Shown: one piece after another, positions 54,384-61,022 of the stretch
How positions within the stretch are numbered: the first letter of the stretch is position 1
Layout of the letters: the number at the start of each line of letters is the position of its first letter
DNA from: Bacteroidota bacterium
GTDB taxonomy: Bacteria; Bacteroidota; Bacteroidia; Chitinophagales; Chitinophagaceae
Assembly: GCA_018267615.1 (NCBI GenBank)
Contig: JAFDYD010000010.1
Span: 15,400-79,399, forward strand
Length of the DNA: 64,000 bases
Direction: 5' to 3'
Program-made: the position numbers and the translations under genes
Notes under the pieces: generated by a model
Databases searched by the model: none
What the model was told of the DNA's origin: nothing
What the model saw: the letters and a program-made list of their open reading frames with translations, nothing else

Positions 54384-54779
54384 ATGCCAGGCGAAACCAA
54401 TCTTTCCATACTTCTCAAATCCATGAAACCCGAATTAAACCCGGGTGAATATGTTTTTTGCACCATCAACGATATTGCCAATATAAACTCACAACATATT
54501 ATTTCGTTCTTTAGAGAAAAAGAGGGATTTACAGTGGTTGTGGAAAAGAATATTGCCGATCAATTAAAACTTTCATATTCCTTTGTTGCGAAATGGATCA
54601 CACTAACGGTCCATTCTTCTTTGGATGCAGTCGGGTTGACTGCCACTTTCGCGAATGCTTTGGCCAATGAAAATATCAGTTGCAATGTTATCGCCGCTTA
54701 TTATCACGATCATATTTTCTTGCCCGTTGCCCAGGCCGACCAGGCAATGAAAATATTGAAGAAATTAGCCGGTGCATAA
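54384..54779 (+). CDS. ACT-domain protein
   Basis: 131 residues in two halves: an N-terminal domain (about 1-65) and an ACT-type domain (about 68-128; WITLTVHSSLDAVGLTATFANALANENI in part, then CNVIAAYYHDHIFLPV). This two-ACT layout is that of stand-alone ACT_3/ACT_7 proteins of unknown ligand, possibly amino-acid sensing. Not linked to any biosynthetic gene here. Confidence 0.82.
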   Translation: MPGETNLSILLKSMKPELNPGEYVFCTINDIANINSQHIISFFREKEGFTVVVEKNIADQLKLSYSFVAKWITLTVHSSLDAVGLTATFANALANENISCNVIAAYYHDHIFLPVAQADQAMKILKKLAGA

Positions 54780-54845
54780 AATAAAAAGTACACAATCATT
54801 GTTATGTAGGTGAAATGTTGATCTAATGAACTAATTATACCCTTT

Positions 54846-55421
54846 ATGTTTGTTCAGGAAACCGATTCTTCTTTCGCGGAAATTATACACCACTACCTGG
54901 CTGCCTGGGAAAATGAACCCAACTTTTATTTTTTTGATAAAGGTCCCATCGAAAAATTGCCTTACAACTTTCGTGTGCTGGAATTTGCGCCAACAGCATC
55001 CAGGAGCATGTGGACGTATGCCACTTGTTGTATGTCGCTACCTTCGGATCCCGAACCGATGGAGCTGCATATTTTTTCTCCGGTTAAGGATCACCGTTTT
55101 ATCGAATTATTAACCGCTATCGCTTATTATCATCACAACAATAGAAAACTTGGTTTGCATCACAGTTTTAATTTCGGAAGTTCTTTATTTGAACACTCGC
55201 TTTGCAAACATGGATATATTTCTGCTCCTTATCTCGACGGCCCCGGTCTCGAAAATCTCATGCTGAAAGAAATTGATATCAATATCAAATTCTATTGGAT
55301 CATACCAATAACAGAAGCTGAATTGAAATACAAAAAACAATACGGCGCACTTGCATTGGAAGGAAAACTGGAATCAGCAAAAGTTGATTATACGAATTTC
55401 TTACGTGCAAGCACAGTCTGA
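54846..55421 (+). CDS. Suppressor-of-fused (SUFU)-like domain protein
   Basis: 191 residues. SUFU-like alpha/beta fold: YNFRVLEFAPTASRSMWTYATCCMS (written in part), PMELHIFSPVKDHRFIELLTAIAYYH and HSLCKHGYISAPYLDGPGLE. In bacteria this family often acts as an immunity protein against polymorphic toxins, but no toxin lies nearby. The stop TGA is inside a GTCTGAAC repeat end (Thr-Val-stop). Confidence 0.82.
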   Translation: MFVQETDSSFAEIIHHYLAAWENEPNFYFFDKGPIEKLPYNFRVLEFAPTASRSMWTYATCCMSLPSDPEPMELHIFSPVKDHRFIELLTAIAYYHHNNRKLGLHHSFNFGSSLFEHSLCKHGYISAPYLDGPGLENLMLKEIDINIKFYWIIPITEAELKYKKQYGALALEGKLESAKVDYTNFLRASTV

Positions 55422-55460
55422 ACCTGGATTTTATGCGATTATCCTGATTATACTGTGCAA
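55413..55460. repeat. Partial GTCTGAAC element at the SUFU gene stop
   Basis: GTCTGAACC, then TGGATTTTA and units resembling the nonamer family, without the mirror arm; a small GCACAG/CTGTGC stem flanks it. The TGA of GTCTGA is the stop codon of the SUFU-like gene. Confidence 0.6.
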
Positions 55461-55466
55461 GTTTTT

Positions 55467-55595
55467 GGTAGTGGGTTAATTTGAAACTTCTATGTGTAAC
55501 TATGTGCCTACTGTGCCTATGTGGTAATTTTTTTTCACCACATAGGCACAGTAGGCACATAGTTACACATAGAAGTTTCAAATTAACCCACTACC
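55467..55595. repeat. Hairpin with 59-bp perfect arms (CTATGTG nonamers)
   Basis: Arms 55467-55525 and 55537-55595 are exact reverse complements; loop 11 nt, T-rich. The core units are nonamers CTATGTGTA, ACTATGTGC, CTACTGTGC and CTATGTGGT. It is the longest perfect stem I found. Confidence 0.95.
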
Positions 55596-55649
55596 GAATT
55601 TTCATCCCGCCCGTTTCACTTTTTTAAAATAAATTGTAAGTAAAAGCAT

Positions 55650-56387
55650 ATGAAACGAATCTTATCCACGCTCGTATTTTTTTCACTCATGTATACATCG
55701 GCTTTTTCCCAGCAAAAGAAAATGAGTGCATGGGATGGTGCTTATCGCGGCGTCTTGCCCTGCGCAGATTGCGAAGGTTTGCAGGAAACAATTTATTTGA
55801 AAAAGAACATGAGTTATAAAATGGAAACGAGATATCTTGGTAAATCGGATAGTCTTTATACCTCCACGGGAAAATTTAGTTTGAATAAGGAAAAGAATTT
55901 GATTACGCTGACTCCGGCAAATGGCCAGCCTGAATATTTTGTACTCGACGGGAACAGCGTGCTCACACAATCGGATGCCACAGGAAAGAAAATGGATGCA
56001 GGATCGGCCGGACAATTTATATTGAGCAAGAATCAATATGCTATTGTTGAAAAATACTGGAGCCTCATCGAGCTGAATGGCAAATCGATTAAGACAGACA
56101 GCAATTCAAAAAAAGAATCTCATATTTCATTTGCGACTAAAGGCTATCGCGTTAGCGGCAACAGCGGTTGCAATAATTTCACGGGTTCATTTATACTGAC
56201 AGGTGCTAATCATATAACGATTTCGAAAGTTGCTTCCACGAGAATGGCTTGTCCGGGAATGGATGTCGAGGCAGAATTTTTAAAAGTATTGGGTGATACG
56301 GACAGCTATGATGTAAAAGGTGGAATACTGTCATTAAAAAACGCAGGAGCAGTGCTGGCAAAATTTACAACGATTCGCAAGAAATAG
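55650..56387 (+). CDS. NlpE N-terminal domain fused to META domain, exported
   Basis: 245 residues; a signal peptide ends near FSQQKK (about 21; no lipobox). NlpE_N domain: YRGVLPCADCEGLQETIYL (about 33-51), with the CxxC pair. META/HslJ domain: YRVSGNSGCNNFTGSF (about 168-183) and TRMACPGMDVEAEFLKVL. Fusion of the two is known in Bacteroidota. A role in envelope stress or metal response is inferred from NlpE; it is periplasmic and not lipid-anchored by sequence. Confidence 0.88.
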   Translation: MKRILSTLVFFSLMYTSAFSQQKKMSAWDGAYRGVLPCADCEGLQETIYLKKNMSYKMETRYLGKSDSLYTSTGKFSLNKEKNLITLTPANGQPEYFVLDGNSVLTQSDATGKKMDAGSAGQFILSKNQYAIVEKYWSLIELNGKSIKTDSNSKKESHISFATKGYRVSGNSGCNNFTGSFILTGANHITISKVASTRMACPGMDVEAEFLKVLGDTDSYDVKGGILSLKNAGAVLAKFTTIRKK

Positions 56388-56388
56388 T

Positions 56389-56515
56389 CGTAAGGTAAGA
56401 CGTAAGGGGTATAAGATATGGCCAGCTGTTTATTGATGATATTAGCAAGAGTGAAAAATAAAAATCATGAGTTGAAATGATGTATGCCATACCTCATACT
56501 CATTGCCCGCTACCT
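56389..56515. repeat. Weak GTAAGG-type inverted repeat
   Basis: A run GTAAGGTAAGAC, GTAAGGGGTATAAG after the NlpE-META stop and an imperfect partner (GCCATACCTCATACT, GCTACCTTT) before the end of the next gene. It resembles the element at 51625-51706. Pairing is weak. Confidence 0.4.
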
Positions 56516-57217
56516 TTCAAATGATGATGAATGGTCATGCATTCGGCCTTTGCTATGAATGCAAAAAAGAAACAATTTTTCCAGGTCATCGCGGTTGTTG
56601 AAATTGATCTTGTTTGATTTTAAATAATTTTCAATATTTTTTTTATCCGACGAAAACATTTTCAGGAAACCGGATTTGGAAGCATTTATTATTGTGCCAC
56701 CCGCACCCATCAGAGAATATGAAGTTTCTTTTTTGACCGATAAATCCTCGTTAACAAAAAGTCCCTTCGATGCACTGGGATTGATATAGGAATCGAAGCT
56801 ATGAATATTCGCAGTGTGAGAATGCGCACCCATGGCCCCGGTCACAACTACATCGATATTGATTTTTCTAAGGACAGCTAATTTTATAGAATCTGACTCA
56901 GTAATAATTTCATAATAGCCGTTATTGTAAAGAAATGAGCGATCGTTCAAACGGATAGAGCTAATTTCTTCGAGTTTAGATAATACCAGCGTGTCGCCCG
57001 ACGGATCGATGAACTGCATTTTGCAAAGAAAAGTGTTGAAATTCATTTTGGCCATGGATACTGTTCCGTTTTTAAATAAAACAGTTCCGTCAGTGAATGC
57101 AGGAAATTGGTAAGTGAAATGATCGGATAAGTTTTCGCCTGCATGAATTATTTCATTCTGTGCTTTTGTAGAAATATATTGGACAATCAACACGGAGAAA
57201 ATGAAATACTTTTTCAT
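56510..57217 (-). CDS. Exported protein of unknown function
   Basis: 235 residues with a signal peptide ending near STKAQ (about 19). The mature part is beta-rich: NLSDHFTYQFPAFTDGTVLFKNG, MNFNTFLCKMQFIDPSGDTLV and FLYNNGYYEIITESDSIKL, and a later KINIDVVVTGAMGAHSHTANIHSF block, ending in a charged helical tail (MHDHSSSFER). This looks like a family of Bacteroidota periplasmic proteins without assigned role. No motif supports a specific function. Confidence 0.7.
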   Translation of the reverse strand: MKKYFIFSVLIVQYISTKAQNEIIHAGENLSDHFTYQFPAFTDGTVLFKNGTVSMAKMNFNTFLCKMQFIDPSGDTLVLSKLEEISSIRLNDRSFLYNNGYYEIITESDSIKLAVLRKINIDVVVTGAMGAHSHTANIHSFDSYINPSASKGLFVNEDLSVKKETSYSLMGAGGTIINASKSGFLKMFSSDKKNIENYLKSNKINFNNRDDLEKLFLFCIHSKGRMHDHSSSFER

Positions 57218-57268
57218 AGAATAGTTTGAATTAACCTGTAATTAATCTGTTTGAGTTGAGGCAAAGAT

Positions 57269-57404
57269 CGTCATTCTGATAAGGCGGATGAAAAATACCC
57301 ACCGACTTCTTATCAAAGAATTTCGCAACCAAGTTAGCTGGGGATTTCTCATCCGCCAAAATATACATTCATACGACATCGCTGCTGGCGGATTCGAAAT
57401 AACG
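57269..57404. repeat. Nested double-stem element, copy 2 (left arm deleted)
   Basis: The right half (57331-57404) matches copy 1 at 40613-40686 with about five differences in 74 bases, including the 28-nt spacer. The left half lacks about 33 nt that would hold the outer stem and its spacer, and the inner stem shows substitutions. Same orientation as copy 1. Confidence 0.88.
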
Positions 57405-57420
57405 ATATATTGTTAACCGC

Positions 57421-58224
57421 TTATTTCCTTCCTTCCATATCCGGAAACAATGTGTTTTGCATCTTGCCTGTACTTACAAATGGTCTGAAATAAGAAATGA
57501 GCTTGTCGCCATGCCACACCGCTTTTCTCATATACTCTATATCCGAAGGAATATATTGACTCTTGTGGCAACTCCATGCGTCATGTGCTTTGTCGAGATC
57601 AGCTTGTGCAATATCGATTGCTACAGTCAGGTAAGATTGATCTACGGTGGCAAATTGCGGCGCATCGGCAGGAATACTTCCTGTCGGTATTTCACCATAA
57701 TATAATTTCGGATGTTTGGGCCATATCCTGCTTGAAAATATATCGGTAACAACATCGCCGATCAGTTGGTGATCGGGGTGAAGGGTCCATCCTGAAGCTC
57801 CCCATGTTAACACAACATCCGGGTTGATTGTTTTGAAAAGATATATAACGGTATCCCTTATGCGACGAAGGGTCTCACCTGTTTTACCTTCTTTCATATT
57901 AAGCTGATCGTGCATGCCGATCATGATTGGAGGATGAATGCCGAGTTTTTCGGCAGCACAATGCATTTCTTTATTGCGAACCGCAGCCAGCGTATCTCCT
58001 GCAGGAATATTTGAATGAGAATTCGTGCCATAACGTCCATCTGTTGCAACGGCGAGATACACATCTGCTCCCAGCGTTGCGTATTTTGCAAGTACTGGGC
58101 CGATGGTGGATTCATCGTCAGGATGTGCGAAGATGGCCAGTATTGTTTTTCCTTGCAAAGGTTTTTGCGAGAAGGAAAACAAACCGAGTACAACAAAAAT
58201 GGTTGTGCATATTAGTTTATTCAT
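57421..58224 (-). CDS. PIG-L family deacetylase (exported)
   Basis: 267 residues with a signal peptide ending LFSFSQ (about 19). LmbE/PIG-L fold: ILAIFAHPDDESTIGPVLAKYA (about 30-50; AHPDDE zinc motif), VLTWGASGWTLHPDHQLIG with the second zinc histidine, and VYLAVATDGRYG. Removes N-acetyl groups from sugars in known members (BshB, MshB, PIG-L). Exported, so probably acting on glycans outside. Divergent from the amidase and the second PIG-L gene. Confidence 0.92.
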   Translation of the reverse strand: MNKLICTTIFVVLGLFSFSQKPLQGKTILAIFAHPDDESTIGPVLAKYATLGADVYLAVATDGRYGTNSHSNIPAGDTLAAVRNKEMHCAAEKLGIHPPIMIGMHDQLNMKEGKTGETLRRIRDTVIYLFKTINPDVVLTWGASGWTLHPDHQLIGDVVTDIFSSRIWPKHPKLYYGEIPTGSIPADAPQFATVDQSYLTVAIDIAQADLDKAHDAWSCHKSQYIPSDIEYMRKAVWHGDKLISYFRPFVSTGKMQNTLFPDMEGRK

Positions 58225-58267
58225 GGCAGTGAGTTTTTAGGAATTTTTCAGAACTGAAAGATACATT

Positions 58268-58329
58268 TCTTTGCGATTTTGCGTCTTTGCGAGAGATAAT
58301 TTTCTCGCAAAGACGCAAAATCGCAAAGA
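58268..58329. repeat. TTTGCG-octamer hairpin, copy 10 (divergent region)
   Basis: Arms 58268-58294 and 58303-58329, exact over 27 bp. Units TCTTTGCG, ATTTTGCG, TCTTTGCG. Between divergent PIG-L and amidase genes. Confidence 0.93.
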
Positions 58330-58440
58330 TGAATCCGCTTTTGGGTTTATAGAAATTGTCTTTTTGCCTTTAGTCAATTGGTCTCCAGATGCCATTGAAA
58401 ATAATATTATATTGCTATCGCAAAACTAACCATCATCAAC

Positions 58441-60063
58441 ATGAAGCGCAGAGAATTTCTTTCCAGCAGTACATTGGCTACTGCAGGCATCACTTCTTTA
58501 TTATTGGCATCTTGTAATAACGGTCAACCGGCAAAAACGGAAGCAGTCGCTCCTAAAGATCCGCTGACGGATTTTGAATTGAATGAGGAAACCATCAGCT
58601 CTCTGCAGGAAAAAATGGCTGCGGGAAAATATACATCGGAACAAATCACCAAATTGTACCTGGACCGTATCGATGCGATTGATAAAAAAGGCCCGCTATT
58701 GAGCTCGATGATTGAAATAAATCCCGATGCATTGACGATTGCAAAATCAATGGATGAAGAAAGGAAATCTGGTAAGACAAGAGGCCCATTGCACGGCATT
58801 CCGATTGTTATCAAAGACAATATCAACACGGCAGATAAAATGCAAACCACAGCTGGTTCGCTTGCACTGGAAGGTCATATCGCGAGCGCTGATGCATTTC
58901 TTGTAAAAAAATTGAGAGACGCCGGCGCAGTCATCATGGCTAAAACCAATTTGAGCGAATGGGCAAATTTCCGTTCCACCAATTCATCGTCGGGATGGAG
59001 TAGTCGCGGTGGGCAAACAAAAAATCCTTTTATATTAGATCATAATCCGTGCGGCTCGAGCTCTGGTTCAGGTGCTGCAGTGTCTGCAAATCTTTGTGTA
59101 GTTGCCGTTGGATCGGAAACAGATGGTTCGGTTACTTGTCCCGCATCTGTAAACGGTTGTGTTGGTATCAAACCAACGGTTGGACTAATCAGCCGTTCTG
59201 GAATGATTCCGATATCAGCAACACAAGACACAGCGGGGCCAATGGGAAGAACCGTAAAAGATGTCGCGTTATTATTAAACGGAATGATCGGGGTTGATCC
59301 TGCAGACGAAAAAACAAAAGAGAGCGAGGGGAAAGCGCAAACGGATTATTCGAAATTTTTAGATGCAAACGCATTGAAAGGAAAAAGAATTGGCGTTGAG
59401 AAAAAACCTCAGGGTGATAACCAGTATGTACATGCGCTGCAAAAAAAAGCGCTCGATCTTCTAAAACAGCAAGGCGCTGAAATCATCGAGATAGAATATT
59501 TGGAAAAAATAGACAAACTCGGCAAGGCCGAATTTCTCGTATTGCAATATGAATTCAAAGATGGATTGAATAAATACCTTTCGACTGCTAATGCGAAAGT
59601 CAAAACACTCGCGGATGTTATCGATTTTAATTTGAAGAATGAAGACAAGGCAATGCCTTATTTCAAACAAGAGATACTGATTGACTCGAATAAAAAAAAT
59701 GGATTGGATAGTAAAGAATATAAAGATGCCTATAAACAAAGTCATCTTGATTCAAGAAAAATTATCGACGATGTAATCGGTAAAAATAAATTAGATGCGA
59801 TTTGCGGAATAACAATGAGCCCGGCTTGTAGTATTGATATGATTTATGGCGACCATGGCGGATTTTCTTTAACGACTCCTGCAGCGATTGCCGGTTATCC
59901 GCATATTTCTGTACCCGCTGGACTGGTTTATGATCTGCCAGTAGGATTTTCTTTTTTTGGTCCCGCGTATAGTGAGCCTGTATTATTTGGTATCGCATAC
60001 GCATATGAACAGGCATCAAAGAATAGAGTGCAGCCAAAATTTAAGAAAGCATTTTTGGCTTGA
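58441..60063 (+). CDS. Tat/lipoprotein amidase (amidase signature family)
   Basis: 540 residues. The N-terminus MKRREFLSSSTLA carries a twin-arginine motif, then a lipobox LLLASCNN (Cys25), so it is likely a Tat-exported lipoprotein. Amidase signature: GIPIVIKDNINT (Lys125), PCGSSSGSGAAVSANL (cis-Ser) and SETDGSVTCPAS (nucleophile Ser230). Hydrolyses an amide; family members range from peptide amidases to aryl amidases. Paired with a PIG-L deacetylase gene 26 nt downstream; both are exported. Confidence 0.92.
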   Translation: MKRREFLSSSTLATAGITSLLLASCNNGQPAKTEAVAPKDPLTDFELNEETISSLQEKMAAGKYTSEQITKLYLDRIDAIDKKGPLLSSMIEINPDALTIAKSMDEERKSGKTRGPLHGIPIVIKDNINTADKMQTTAGSLALEGHIASADAFLVKKLRDAGAVIMAKTNLSEWANFRSTNSSSGWSSRGGQTKNPFILDHNPCGSSSGSGAAVSANLCVVAVGSETDGSVTCPASVNGCVGIKPTVGLISRSGMIPISATQDTAGPMGRTVKDVALLLNGMIGVDPADEKTKESEGKAQTDYSKFLDANALKGKRIGVEKKPQGDNQYVHALQKKALDLLKQQGAEIIEIEYLEKIDKLGKAEFLVLQYEFKDGLNKYLSTANAKVKTLADVIDFNLKNEDKAMPYFKQEILIDSNKKNGLDSKEYKDAYKQSHLDSRKIIDDVIGKNKLDAICGITMSPACSIDMIYGDHGGFSLTTPAAIAGYPHISVPAGLVYDLPVGFSFFGPAYSEPVLFGIAYAYEQASKNRVQPKFKKAFLA

Positions 60064-60089
60064 TCAGTAGATTTTTTTAAAACCATTCA

Positions 60090-60854
60090 ATGAGCAAAAA
60101 ATCTCCAAGAAGAAATTTTATCAAATTAGCTTCTGCAAGTATAGGTGGTATTGCATTCGCTCCTGCGATATCTGGAAAAAAAACGTCTATAGCTTCGGGA
60201 AAAAAGCTCAATATCGTTTGTGTCGGCGCGCATCCCGGTGATCCTGAATTCGGTTGCGGCGGAACGATGGCGAAGTATGCTGATGCAGGTCACTCGGTAA
60301 CTTTTATATATCTAACAAGAGGTGAGGCCGGTGATCCGAATAAAACTTATGCCGAGTCTGCGGCGCTGAGAACAAAAGAAGCAGAAACAGCGTGTAAGAT
60401 TTTAAATGCGAAAGCCGTTTTCGCTGGACAAATAGATGGCAACACAATTTTGAATAAGGAAAAAACGGAGGACATGAAAAAATTGATCCTCGCAGAAAAT
60501 CCCGATATCGTTTTTACGCAATGGCCATTGGATTCACACCAGGATCACCAGGTAACAGGATTATTGGCGTTAACTGCATGGGTGCGATCCGGAAAAAAAT
60601 TCGAATTATTTTTCTATGAAGTAAATACCGGCAGCGAAACAATGGCTTTTGTACCGACAGATTATGTTGATATTACTTCGGTGCGCGACAAGAAAAAAGC
60701 AGCAATGTATGCGCACAAAACGCAAGCACCCGAGCAAACTTATAATGATTATTTTAAAACCCTCGAAGAGTTCCGCGGACTTGAAGCCAATGTAAAAGCA
60801 GCTGAAGGATTTGTACATTTTAAGGAAAATCAAACAGCGATGATGGGGCTGTGA
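60090..60854 (+). CDS. Second PIG-L family deacetylase (Tat-exported)
   Basis: 254 residues with a Tat-like signal (PRRNFIKLASASIGG). LmbE/PIG-L fold, but the first zinc motif reads GAHPGDPEFGCGG (HPGDPE rather than HPDDE), a variant seen in one subfamily. The second motif is DSHQDHQ. Only distantly similar to the PIG-L at 57421. Downstream of the amidase on the same strand (26-nt gap), so the two are probably co-expressed; together they suggest de-amidation and deacetylation of an external amide- or N-acetyl-containing compound. Confidence 0.92.
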   Translation: MSKKSPRRNFIKLASASIGGIAFAPAISGKKTSIASGKKLNIVCVGAHPGDPEFGCGGTMAKYADAGHSVTFIYLTRGEAGDPNKTYAESAALRTKEAETACKILNAKAVFAGQIDGNTILNKEKTEDMKKLILAENPDIVFTQWPLDSHQDHQVTGLLALTAWVRSGKKFELFFYEVNTGSETMAFVPTDYVDITSVRDKKKAAMYAHKTQAPEQTYNDYFKTLEEFRGLEANVKAAEGFVHFKENQTAMMGL

Positions 60855-60865
60855 GGAGAGGTTGA

Positions 60866-60937
60866 ACAATTCTTTGCGGGACTTTGCGCCTTTGCGAGAA
60901 GAAGTGATCACGCAAAGGCGCAAAATCGCAAAGAATT
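60866..60937. repeat. TTTGCG-octamer hairpin, copy 11
   Basis: Arms about 60866-60895 and 60910-60937. The left middle unit carries two extra bases (GGACTTTGCG against ATTTTGCG), the only clear length difference in this family. 12 nt past the PIG-L stop. Confidence 0.88.
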
Positions 60938-61022
60938 GATCAATCAGCCCAATATAATAATTTCAAGAAATTACTATTATTTCTAATCGGGATTTATTAT
61001 TTTTCGGTGTCAAAACAAAACC

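Noticed and set aside
5964..60937. TTTGCG hairpins as ordinary Rho-independent terminators
   Set aside because: Stems lack a 3' U-tract, and three of the eleven copies lie between divergent genes. Termination may still occur at some copies but does not explain the class.
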